Source: Clostridia bacterium
GTDB taxonomy: Bacteria > Bacillota > Clostridia > Christensenellales > UBA1242
Direction of reading: 5' to 3'
Assembly (NCBI GenBank): GCA_017481235.1
Contig: JAFUPL010000036.1
Span: 1-35,371 of the forward strand
Length of the DNA stretch: 35,371 nt
Below the pieces are notes generated by a model. It saw only the letters and a list, made by a program, of their open reading frames with translations, did no database searches and had not been told where the DNA came from. Of the stretch, positions 17,022-28,400 are shown piece after piece. Both the position numbers and the translations under genes were made by a program. Each line of letters opens with the position of its first letter. Positions within the stretch are counted from its first letter, which is position 1.

Positions 17022-17050
17022 ATTGTACTTAATATTTGATTTTTTGTCAA
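17022..17050 (-). promoter_or_regulatory. Strong sigma-A promoter for the Ig-like surface protein gene
   Basis: Minus-strand TTGACA (17045-17050, perfect), 17 bases, TACAAT (17022-17027). It ends 32 bases before the ATG, implying strong expression. An inverted repeat TTGTC-N11-GACAA (17043-17063) overlaps the -35. Confidence 0.75.
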
Positions 17051-17172
17051 CGATTTTTCGACAAATTAAACAAATTAAATAAATCTTTTTGTGCATTGGT
17101 GATATTTGTAGTTTGTTTAGAGGGCAAATTTTTATTATACGAATAAACACTAGTTTTGTCGAAATGGTAATT

Positions 17173-18069
17173 TTACCTTAATTTTTCCAAAATTGAATTA
17201 AAGTTTGTAGGCAAATCCGCTTGAAAGGTCATCTTTTCGTGCGTTGTGGGGTGTACAAAACTTATCTTATACGCAAACAACCATTGTCCTTTAAGTTTTA
17301 TGTCTTTATCTGTCCCGCCATACAATTCGTCGCCAACTATGGCATGATTTAAACTTTTTAAGTGTGCCCTGATTTGATGTGTTCGCCCAGTTTTTAACAC
17401 ACATCTAAGTAATGTGTAGTGTTCGTATATGGTATGTATGTAAAAATCTGTATAACTGTATTTCCCTTTATCTTCCGCAACCAACGCCATTTGTTTACGA
17501 TTATTAGGATTTCGCCCAATATATCCTTCAACACTAAAATCTTGCTTTATACGACCCTTAACTAGCGCCAAATACTCACGGTTAAGAGTTTTATCTTTAA
17601 GTTGGTCTTGCAAAAACTTGTGCGCGTGGTCGTTTTTTGCCACAAGCATAAGACCAGCGGTATCCTTGTCCAAACGATGCACAATCCCAGGCCTCAATAC
17701 TCCATTAATACTACTTAAATCCTTAACATGATACATAAGTGCATTCACAAGCGTGCCACTTTTGGTGGTAGAACAAGGGTGAACTACCAAACCTGCTTGC
17801 TTGTTAATTACCAACAAGTCCTTATCTTGATACACAATATTAAGCGGAATGTCTTGTGCCTCAGTTGAAATCACTTCAATTTCAGGGAAATCAATGTTTA
17901 TTTCATCATCATATTTCAACTTGTATCCCGCTTTAACAATTTTGTTGTTAACGTTTATGCGGTTATTATCAATTAAAGTTTTAATATACGACCTTGTACA
18001 TGTGTCAAACTTTGAACTTAAAAATACGTCTAAGCGAATATTGTTTACGTCACATTTAATTTGTTCCAT
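17173..18069 (-). CDS. RluD-type 23S rRNA pseudouridine synthase
   Basis: Enzymes of the RluA/RluC/RluD family convert uridine to pseudouridine in ribosomal RNA. The ATG at 18067-18069 is chosen because AAGGCGG precedes it by seven bases and an S4 RNA-binding domain then begins at once (residues about 4-60). It gives 298 residues. The catalytic motif HRLDKDTAG has Asp134, and the C-terminal GRTHQIRAHL motif is also present. It overlaps the end of lspA by 14 bases; lspA followed by rluD is a widely conserved order in Bacillota. Which uridines are modified cannot be told from sequence. No clear terminator follows the stop codon. Confidence 0.93.
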   Translation of the reverse strand: MEQIKCDVNNIRLDVFLSSKFDTCTRSYIKTLIDNNRINVNNKIVKAGYKLKYDDEINIDFPEIEVISTEAQDIPLNIVYQDKDLLVINKQAGLVVHPCSTTKSGTLVNALMYHVKDLSSINGVLRPGIVHRLDKDTAGLMLVAKNDHAHKFLQDQLKDKTLNREYLALVKGRIKQDFSVEGYIGRNPNNRKQMALVAEDKGKYSYTDFYIHTIYEHYTLLRCVLKTGRTHQIRAHLKSLNHAIVGDELYGGTDKDIKLKGQWLFAYKISFVHPTTHEKMTFQADLPTNFNSILEKLR

Positions 18070-18565
18070 TTTTATCCGCCTTTTCATCTTTATTGGAAGT
18101 TGTATTCCGCGACTTGGATAAAAATATAAAATGCACACATACAAGTATCGCACCAATTACGATACAGCAATCGGCAAAATTAAATATTGGAAAACTATGC
18201 CAAAAGTCAAACATAATAAAGTCACGTACATAACCAAGCATAATTCTATCCACAAAGTTACCTATTGCACCCGCCATAATCAATCCAAAACCAACACTAT
18301 ATGTTTTAGTATTAATTTTTAACATCAATTCAACAAATATCAAGCATAATACTATAACTATGCTAATAACAATTAAAAAAGTTGTGCTTTTGGAAAAAAT
18401 TCCAAAAGCAGCGCCCGTATTGCCCCCATTTGTTTGAAAGGCAATTATATAAGGTATAATGCGCGTATAACTAATATTACTAAACACTTGCTTAGATATC
18501 AAATCAATTGCCAGTGCTACCGCTATAATACACGCCATTATTATATATTTTGTTCTAGTTTTCAT
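18056..18565 (-). CDS. lspA: Lipoprotein signal peptidase (signal peptidase II)
   Basis: LspA is the membrane aspartic protease that removes signal peptides from diacylglyceryl-modified prolipoproteins. The 169-residue protein has four hydrophobic segments, an NTGAAFGIF motif at 49-57, and the catalytic aspartates D106 (GNFVDR) and D132 (FNFAD). A polar Lys/Asn-rich tail of about 18 residues follows the last helix. AAAGGAC precedes the ATG, one base after the sepF stop codon, and the gene overlaps the following rluD-like gene, so the three form a tight operon. Confidence 0.96.
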   Translation of the reverse strand: MKTRTKYIIMACIIAVALAIDLISKQVFSNISYTRIIPYIIAFQTNGGNTGAAFGIFSKSTTFLIVISIVIVLCLIFVELMLKINTKTYSVGFGLIMAGAIGNFVDRIMLGYVRDFIMFDFWHSFPIFNFADCCIVIGAILVCVHFIFLSKSRNTTSNKDEKADKNGTN

Positions 18566-18566
18566 T

Positions 18567-19001
18567 TTAGTCCTTTTTGTCAGGTGTCAAAATCTTTTTA
18601 CCTTCAGGTGTAAGAATAAAACTATCGTCTTTAAATCTATGAATGCTTCCATTTAAACCATAAATTGCACCACTAATAAAATCAAGCACACGAGTACGGT
18701 CCTCATCACTAATCTTTTCAAGGTCAAGCATAACCGATTGATTTTGCCTTAAACTATCTACCGCACTTTGAATTTCCTTCATAGTGCTTGGAGAATATAT
18801 AATCAAATTGTCACGCATGCCCAAATTAAATGTGTCCGCTTGAAAATTGTTTCTATTATTAGTTTCGGTAGTTGTTTCCGTTTGCTTCACATGCATATTG
18901 AAATTAGCATATTTGTCATCAACGGGTTCTTCCACCACTGTTTTATCCTTTTTTTTGGAGTCAAAGCCCAACCCCTTCATTAGCCAATCACCAAATCCCA
19001 T
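18567..19001 (-). CDS. sepF: Cell division protein SepF
   Basis: SepF binds FtsZ and tethers the division ring to the membrane in Gram-positive bacteria. The 144-residue protein shows the family layout: an amphipathic membrane-targeting helix (residues about 1-13, MGFGDWLMKGLGF), a variable Lys/Thr/Asn-rich linker (about 14-60), and the conserved globular core (about 64-132, with YSPSTMKEIQ, QSVMLDLEKI and RVLDFISGAIYGLNGSI). It lies between a small unknown gene and lspA, all read from one promoter. Its presence supports assignment to Bacillota-like bacteria. Confidence 0.95.
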   Translation of the reverse strand: MGFGDWLMKGLGFDSKKKDKTVVEEPVDDKYANFNMHVKQTETTTETNNRNNFQADTFNLGMRDNLIIYSPSTMKEIQSAVDSLRQNQSVMLDLEKISDEDRTRVLDFISGAIYGLNGSIHRFKDDSFILTPEGKKILTPDKKD

Positions 19002-19010
19002 TTTTATCTC

Positions 19011-19259
19011 CTACTTTTTATCTTTAAACAATTGTTTTTTCAAAATTTCATACTCTTTGTCGCTGGCAAGTTTAAATTCCTCATTAACGCGAGTATAAAT
19101 GTCAAGTACACCTTGTGGGCACTTCTTTTCCTTTGCCTTTTCAAGCATTTTGCCCGAAATTGTAATAGCATTTGCCCTTGTATAGTTGATATTTGACAAT
19201 ATTATTGACTCAATAACTTCAATACACTTGCTTTCAAATTCTTTTTTGTTTAAATCCAT
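19011..19259 (-). CDS. Small protein of unknown function, first gene of the sepF operon
   Basis: This 82-residue, mostly alpha-helical, charged protein has no membrane segment and no motif that I recognise. A GTG three codons upstream is in frame, but the ATG at 19257-19259 is preferred because AGGTGAAGGG lies just before it. A consensus promoter starts upstream and sepF follows after nine bases, so it is co-expressed with a cell-division gene. A role in division is suggested only by this position. Confidence 0.75.
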   Translation of the reverse strand: MDLNKKEFESKCIEVIESIILSNINYTRANAITISGKMLEKAKEKKCPQGVLDIYTRVNEEFKLASDKEYEILKKQLFKDKK

Positions 19260-19285
19260 ACCCTTCACCTCTCTTGTATATTTAT

Positions 19286-19314
19286 ACTATATAAAACTTT
19301 TTAACTTTTGTCAA
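19286..19314 (-). promoter_or_regulatory. Strong sigma-A promoter for the sepF-lspA-rluD operon
   Basis: Minus-strand TTGACA (19309-19314, perfect), 17 bases, TATAGT (19286-19291). It ends 26 bases before the first ATG of the operon. Confidence 0.75.
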
Positions 19315-19402
19315 TAAATTTATAACTTAATGTTACATTTTTTATTAATTTTAACCTTTAATCAAGTATATGCTATTAACAAATTACATTTTCTTACATA
19401 AC

Positions 19403-19434
19403 AAAAAGACAAATAGTTGCCTATTTGCCTTTTT
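19403..19434. terminator. Bidirectional terminator after the giant surface protein gene
   Basis: AAAAAG-a-CAAATAG pairs with CTATTTG-c-CTTTTT around a four-base TTGC loop, with one internal mismatch. It lies 26 bases after the giant gene's stop codon and separates it from the sepF operon promoter. Confidence 0.88.
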
Positions 19435-19460
19435 ATTTTAAGATGTTCTAACCAAGAAAT

Positions 19461-22400
19461 CTAATTTGACTTAACATTTGAAATCTTCAAAGTTCTAGTG
19501 TACGTTGACACTCCGTTATTATAAGTATAAACAACATTGTAGTAGTTCTCATTTTCAACTGACTTAACTTCTATCGAATAGTAAGTTAAGGTGGTGTTAT
19601 CAGTTGCAACATTTTGACCATTAAATTTAATTAAACTTAATAACTCTTTCTTTAATTCAATATTGTCATTAATTTCTTCAATAGTTAACACACCATCACT
19701 ATCCGCCATTGCATTAACAAGTCTTTCACTACATGGCATAATTCCATCATTAGTACCATCTCCATTACTATCAAGATTTTTAGCGTTAATAATAATGTTG
19801 AAGTATACTTGAATATCTCTACTAATATCCCCGCATTTTACCGTGATATCTTTAGATATATTGCTTGGTTGTTTGTCAATGTTGTCTAAACTAATTGAAG
19901 CATCGTCTTGGCCTTCAATGATAATACTTACTGTATCATTATCATAATAATCAAAATATCTACCATCTTTATCAGTATAGTACCAAACTGTCACAAAGTC
20001 GGCAATATTAATAGTAGCAGAAGGTGTTAATTCTCCATCTTTAGTTAATTCACCATCATCAATAGTTACATTAATATAGTAGTCACCGCCGTTAAAGTTG
20101 AAACTCATTGCCTTATCATGTCCAACCAATACATAACAATCATCTCTTACAACTTTAAATACCTTGCAGTTTTCATCTCCACCTTCATAAGTTACTCGTT
20201 TTAATGAGTAACCATTTGGCAATGATATATCTGTAACATCATCTACATCTGTCCATTTTCCACCAGTTACGAAATTATCATAACTTTCCCCAATACCAAT
20301 AATAGGAATGTTGTAGTACTTTTGGTTTCCAATTTCACTGGTTAGGAAGAAGTCGCTCAACAATTTAGTTTGATTTGGAGTGATAGGCGTACCCGCTTGC
20401 ATGGTCCAATTGTCTTCTAGTAGTGTAGCACCGCCATCTGTTGCTTTTAATATAAACACTATATCTGCATCATTATCAAATAGATGTTCCGTTTCCTCTA
20501 CACCATCAACCTCTCTACCATAATATGGCAACGTACCAGTCACCCGATTGTTAACATGTTTCAAATCGGTAATTATTCTAGGTTTTTTATCACCCACCTT
20601 AATATACGCTTCATACTTGGTAATGCTTCCATCACCTTCAGCAGATTTTACAATATCGCTATCCGCATTATATTGGTACATACCATCTGTACCCATAATT
20701 GTTATGGTTTCTCCTTCTTGCCAAGCATACTCACCATATTTTATAGTTTTATTTTCTTGATAATGTGAATTTACTACCAATTGAACTTTATTATACACCA
20801 AATAGTGTGCAAAATAGTAATTTGTTTCACCATTATACCTAATTGCCAAACGAATAGTAACAATTTGACTTTCACCATTGTCATCAGATGAGTATTTTAC
20901 ACTTGGTAAAGGATATTCATCAATTATATCTATATCGTCTGTTACTGGTATAGATTCATCTAATTTGTCCCATTCAGTAGATTGTTTAATTTCATTAATA
21001 GAGGTATCATGTTCAAATGTTAATACTTGATATGATATTTCTACTCCTTCTTGGAATATTGATGAAGTAACAAGTTCGGTTATTGAATAACCTAATCTGT
21101 TAGTAACAAACGCATAGTCACCAACCTTAGCATCATCTCCAGTGAGATTACCATTATTTTTAAACAATGGCACTTTTGTTCCAGATTCAAATCCTGTTCC
21201 ACTATTTCTATTGATTTGATTGCTATATTGAGCGGTAGTATTGTCAAATTGATGTACATTAATAGTGTATTGCTCACCATAACCAGTACCATTTGTTGAG
21301 AATATATTCAAAACAAATGCCCCAGATGGATTACCAGCAATATACAACTTAGCATTTTCATCAACTCTAACTTTACCAGTTAAATCACCTTTATCAACCG
21401 TAAATCGTAAATAATTCTTAACCATTCTTCCTGTAGGAGTAATATCAAGAGTTGACTTAGAACCATTATACAATGCCTTAGTTGGGCCATCATATAATTC
21501 TGAAGTTGAGTCATTTTCGCTAATTAGATTGTTGGTTGAATATTGTTCAAGTGTTACAAATATATTGTTATCATTTCTCACATAATGAGTATCCGCCGTG
21601 TATGTTGTTGGTTTTGTACTTAACTTAGTATATGTCGTTTTTGTACTATCATAGATATATACAGTTTTTGCCTTATCTAATTCATCTTGACTTGTAATCA
21701 GTTTATATTCTTCACTTTGCAACAAATCAATTATTGTTTCAGCATAGTAATATTTTCCGTCACTATATGTTTTGTCTTTCGACGTATCAATGTTATATGT
21801 TACATTTCCGTAATCAGTTTCTTTAGTATAAACTGATATATTAATGTCTTCCAGTTCATCAAGTTGATCTTGAGATGTTATTTCCCTATATTCAACTTTA
21901 TAAATCTCTGAACCTAAATACAAATCTATAGCATATTGGTTATCCAACATTGGATTCATACCAATCTTAATGTTGTTTTGTAGCATTATTACATAGTAAA
22001 TTCTATCTACAACAATGCCCTTGCTATCCTTAACATCAAACATCATTGTCACAAATGTATTACGTGCCACACTACGTGAAGATATAACTCCATTTAACGA
22101 ATTATCGTTAGATTTAGTATACCAAATTAAACTTCTATCATCAGCGCTATAATCTGGAGAGATATCATAGTACCAATGTGATACATTTCCGTTTACCGCC
22201 CCCTTATAGTCAATAGTATAAGTTTCTCCATCTTCGTTAGTTGTGGAAGCATTAACAGTCAAGGTTACACGTTGCTCCCCATTATATGCGTCATTTAATT
22301 TACCTATTTGAGTACCCGCATAAGCAGTTTCGTAACCATCACCATATCCATAACTTAACACAACATTTGATATTACCAAATTAATCGGTTTAGTAGCGCC

Positions 22401-25400
22401 ATTAACAGTGATAATAGTAAGTTTTACAGTTGTAGTTGTTGTAGGTTGGCTATTAACTTTTATCACCAACTTGCTAGTATAGTCAGTTGTTTGTTCAGTT
22501 ACAAATTGACCAGTTACCAACGTTTTGTCAAACACCGCTACACCAATCAAACCATCTTCCAAATTAGGACTATATTGCAAATACGCTATATCAATACCAA
22601 CAACATTTCCTTCCGCATCAATAAATGACCTATATGGAATTACAATTGTGTCATCTTCAGTTTGTAATAAATTGTTGTTGTATTCAACTCTTCCATAATA
22701 TCTTTCTTCCGACATTATCTTAAATGTATATTCCACTTTTGTTGTCGAATTAGTAAGCACTAGATTATATTCCGAGTTAAGAATGTCGGTATTAAATGTC
22801 AACACCCCATCATTAATATTAGAATTTAAATCGTATGTTAACTTGTTAGGGTTGTTATCGCTTAACAATCCTAATGTGTTAATATTATCAAAACCATAAT
22901 AATACTCGGTTTTAATAGTATCTCCGTCATTTATATCAATAGCAATTGCAATACGTGATTTATTAACCTTAATGGTTTGGTCTTTCATAGTTCCGCTAAT
23001 CTCATCATCATTACTATCACTACCAAAGAAATTGTTACTAATATCAACTTTACTAGGTTCTAACTTGTAATATGTGTTTTCACTATAACTACTTGCTTTA
23101 GTATAGTTGCCATTGTTTTCTAAACTATAAAACTCACCAACATAACTTGCTTGAGTTAATTTTACCACTTCAAGGGTATACCAATTATCCACATTATATT
23201 CATTTGGTTTAATGTTAGTTGTTAAGGTATAAGTATTAGCGTTGTCATATTGATAATATCTTGGACTTAAGTCTAATTCACTACCGTCAACCACAGTTTC
23301 ATATTGCCCACCAGTTACGCGATAAGTTGCCTCTAACGAATACGTTTTAGGTAATGTGATATACAATGGATAAGTTGCATCATATGCACCATCAATTAAT
23401 GTATATGAATCATCTCCATTTTTAGTATAATATGTGTTTGGTTTAAATGGATAGGTTGATTTATTACCGTTATCCACTTTTACCATTTCATAATAAGCAC
23501 CTGAAGGAATATCCGTAGTAATCATTTGTCCACTTAAGTTGAAATATTTATTTGGTTCATAATCCTTACTCGACTTAACCGCGGCATAATATTCACCGCT
23601 ATAATTACAAATTTGAACATTTAATTTCAAATCAATATCTTTAGCACTATGCACAAATGACAATTCACTAGGTTGGCTTAACACTATGTCTTTAGACGCT
23701 AGGTTGTTACTATCTACAAAATAGCAATCTTCCACGTCCGCAAAACTAAAGTAAACCGAACTAAAGTTATCAACCTTGATAGTTAAATACTGTTTAGTTG
23801 GATTTTCTTTTTTATCCTGAACTGTAATAGTAGTTATGTTTGTCGTGTTATTTGTATTTTTATCCACATATAATTTATTTCCAGCAGTTGTTAAGTCTTG
23901 ACCGGTGGTTGTAATAGTTTTATTTGGAGTTAAACGATTTCCCGCATTTTCACCTTGCTTGCTAGCATCAGTATATTCATGGTGTATATGTGGCATTGCC
24001 TTAACGGTAATCGGTTTAGTAATGCTAGGTACAACACTAGTTAATGTAACCTCAACAATATAACTACGTTCTTCAGTATCGGTAGGAATTTCAACCTTTT
24101 TGTTTGTATCGGTATTTGCAGTTATATCTTCTGATTTTTGACCTTGTACTACTGCCCCAGTATTTGCATCTTTAATTACATAATTATAATTTCCTTCATA
24201 GGTGCCAAATACATGAGTTGCCAAATTTAAATTATTATCAAATTTCTCACCATTCCACAAACCAACTGTTGCATTGGTGTCAGATTTTGGAACAAAAGGA
24301 TTTAATATTATGCGCAAACTTATTTCAAATCCCTTACCATTTGTTAGTGTTAGATAGAAGAATATTTCTTCACTTACTGGACAATTCAAAATCAATTGTG
24401 TTCCAGTTATAGTTGCAATTGGTTTAGGCGTTCCATTATCTTTGAATGTGATTTGATAATTATCTTCATCATAACCAACCCCGTCACTCTTTGATTTGTT
24501 ACTATCAAATGCAATGCTTGTAGGTTGACCACCGTACGTATTACCGCTAATGGTTAAATATCCACCATTGATTATAGGTTTAGAGAAGTCATATCCATTT
24601 TTATTCCCATCAACGTTACCCTTGCCATTATTATAACTATATTCTAATTCCATTGAATATTCATATTTGTTAGCATCAAGCACAGTTATTAAATCATTTT
24701 CCGCATCATTATCAAGATTTTCATCTCCATCAGGGATATTCAAGTTAATACCAACATCAACTTTTATTACAATATTGTAATTACATACATGCACTAGTGA
24801 TGTTCCACTTTGAACAACCACCGCCACTGTAATAGTTTGACTTTTCGCACTTGGTTGTAGCAATGTATCGTTGCTAATTAATTTATAGTTATCAACACTA
24901 TCAATATCTCCTTCAGCATTACTATTTATCTTAAATAAATAAACATTGCTATTATCCGCATTTATTAAATCATATGGTATTGCACTAACCGAACCTATAT
25001 CATATCCACTATTACGTATAAAGTCGATAATTCTATTTCCACGATAGTATGTTTCCGCAGTTTCTGTAGTAAGCAAGTTGCCGTCTTTATCATAATACTT
25101 GTTTGGTTCGTAAGGATATTTTTGCTTATCGGTAACTTCTGTAAATGATATCTTATTGGCAATTGTTTGAGTTCTTCTATTGTTTTCACCAATAGATATT
25201 GCATTTTCAAATAGTTCGTCATCAACAATCTTTAACACATAATATCCATATGCAGAAGTATCTCCCGCATAAACCTTAAATAATACATAACCAGTATAAT
25301 TTAAACTTGTAGAAATTGAAATTGTAGTTCCATTTAAAGCAATGTTATCCACAATATTTTGCAAGTTATTCACATATGTTGATGACACCGCCACCAATTC

Positions 25401-28400
25401 AATTTTGCTTATTGAAGTAGTTGTATCTCCAACTCTCTTGAAATATGTTAAATTATTCCAATCCTCAACACTTTTGTCAGTCACTAATTCAAGCGATTTA
25501 GTGCTAACATTATATTCATAATAGGTATTAGGAGCATATGTGTCCTGTGTTGTATCAACATTTTCAAATGTCCAAACATTATATCTAACAACATTACGCA
25601 ATGTTTCACTTGTTGCCAAATCAATTTTATCACCTTTTAGTGCAAGGTCATATTTAACACGACTATCTTCTTTCCATGTAGTTATGCTTGTATCAAAACC
25701 TAACCATTTAGCAAAATCATTAGCATCATACAAGTTTTCCACACTCTTAGTAAATTCGCTAATAGACGCATTAAATGTGTTGTATGTTGCTTCATTTGAT
25801 TTGTCGTCTACGTTGTATGGATAATTAATATTTACCTTAGTACTATTTATAACCGTTATTGGAACATTATAACTATAAGTTCCGCCATTATTTTTGTAGG
25901 TTATAGTTACTGGAATATATGTTATATAACTATTACCCTTTGCATAAAAGTTAATTGTTTCAACCCCATCAGTTCCAGTAGATTTTTTATAATCATCACT
26001 AGTTCCAAATGCAATTGTTTCCACTTGAGCGTACCCTGAAGTGTTAAACAATTCACCTCTTAATGTATAAGTATTACCACTTAATACAACTTCCGTTTTA
26101 GGTTCTACAGTATATGGTTGTATATTAATATTGTATATATTATTAGTTTTAATATTATATTTAGTATTAAACACCAATTCCACGCTATATTCAATACTAT
26201 CCACAATTGTAGCATTTGTTGATAAATCTATGCCAAAACTATTGTATTTCAATGATAATGTTTCCAATTCATATAACTTAGTAGGTTGCGCTAAAGCAGT
26301 ATTATTAAATTCATATATAGTTTTTCCATTAGTTTCAATAGATATCACTATGATATTTGTATCATCATTAGCGTTTACAAATATATACGCGTTTTGTTTG
26401 CAATATAGGGTAAGTTTGCCATTATCACTATAATACCATACATTATTGCCACAATTTAGTGCAGTCAATTCAGTATCGCCATTAATAAATTTATTGTTAT
26501 CAATATCAAACTTGTACGAACCCATATTATATGAAGTTCCGTACAACACATAATTTTTGTCGTTATATTTTAAGTTGTTGCAAGTTTGTTCTAGAGTAGC
26601 GTTTGCATAAGTATATTTAATTATCAAACTTGGATTAGTATTATGTATCCACAATATATCCGTTAACTCGTAAGTTGTTTTATCATCGCGAGATAAAGCA
26701 AACATATTGTTTAATTGTGTCAAATTGTAAGATTGCTCTTTCATTGCAATTACTTCATTAAGTGGATTAGCATTGTTAACAACTTCGGTTTTGGTGGTTA
26801 TTTCAAACTTCATTTCAGCAAACAACGCATTGCCAATAAACGTCTTATTATCGTCTTCTCCCTCGTAAATTGGAAGACTTATCAACACTTTTACATAATA
26901 TGTTCCAACTTGACTAATTGGAGAGATTACGCTTAGTTTTCCGTTTTCAACTTTTGCAACATTAGTAGCGTATTGACTACTAAATTCACTATCTGTATAA
27001 GTGTATACATTATACACAAAGTCTGTTGTAGCAATCTCTTGCAATCCTTCGTTTGAATAAGTTGGGTAATTATTAGTTGTCGCATATTCTTTTATCTCCA
27101 ACTTATTATCACCTTCAATAAAGTTGTATGTATTATTAGTTAAATCATCTAACTTAATAACTTCGCTAACATCAGTAATTAGTTTAACATTAGGTTTGAT
27201 AGTTAAACTAAATGCATCAACAAATGTGTCAGGTTCTCCTTCTTTAGCATTATTATCAACATACCATATTTTAAATTCACACTTAGTATCTTTATCTACC
27301 AATGGAACGTCAAACACCCAACCATCAGCACTTCCTATAATGTTACCAGTTTTATCATTATATGAATATGTTATTTTAATATGTCCATCTGTGCCCTCTA
27401 TACCCAATTTATACAACGCACCAGTATCTTCCGTAGTACCTAACACAAACTTAGTTCCCGCATAAATTTCGGTTGTAGCATTTGATGTTTTGCTTACATT
27501 TTTATATGGACTTGTAAATTCAAACTCAACAGGATTGTTGCCAAGCACGCTCTTAAAGTTTACCGTCAACTTAATGGTATCAAAAGCTGTACGAGTAATT
27601 AACCATTTATTATTATCAAATTTTAATTCAACAATGCAATTATCTTCATTGTCAATTTTAACAATTTGTATGTGTTTCTTAGGAGTGATTACTTTAGTTT
27701 TGTAATCATCACTAATATCTTCCGTTTTTTCAATAGAAAAATTTGTTATATCTACTAGCAATTCGTTTGAAATATCGTCATCATCATCGTATTTATAAAG
27801 ATTGGACAAACTTATTTCTTTAGTGTTAGATATTTTAGTTATACCATCAAAACCGCTAATAAACTTTCCATCTTGAACAACCTTAATATTAATAGTTTTG
27901 CTAACAGTTCCATTACCCAATGTAACTTGTTCGAAACCACTATTTACTTGAGCAAATGCAATAGAATTTATTTTGTTTGTACTATCGTATTCAAAATCTA
28001 TATAAGCGCTGTCATTAATTTCAAACTCAGGGTCTTTTGCGTACAATGGATTTGATTTAATCCAACCGCCACCAACCTTTCTGTTTAAGTTTAATGCAAT
28101 TGAAGCACCAACTTTGGCAATCTTATATTCTTCGCTAGTAGCATCACCTTGTTTGTAATACAAATAATTTCCGTCTTTGTCCACAGCGTAAACAACATAA
28201 GTATAACCCTCATTATAACCTATTTCTAGTAAATAATAAGGTTCATCTGTATATTCAACATTAGTTAATATGTATTGCTTATTTTCACTATTAAATGTTT
28301 CAACCTTTACAAATTTACTATCTTGAATTTCATAAATATCTTCTGTAGTGTCAGTTTTAATCAATGATGCCTTATACAGTGTATGTCCAACGTTAATTTG

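Noticed and set aside
27124..27465. 113-codon plus-strand open frame opposite the giant gene, and several others of 60-113 codons (for example 25540-25824, 26131-26433, 31804-32145)
   Set aside because: They are antisense to a single intact long frame, low-complexity, lack consistent ribosome binding sites, and show no domain-like patterns.
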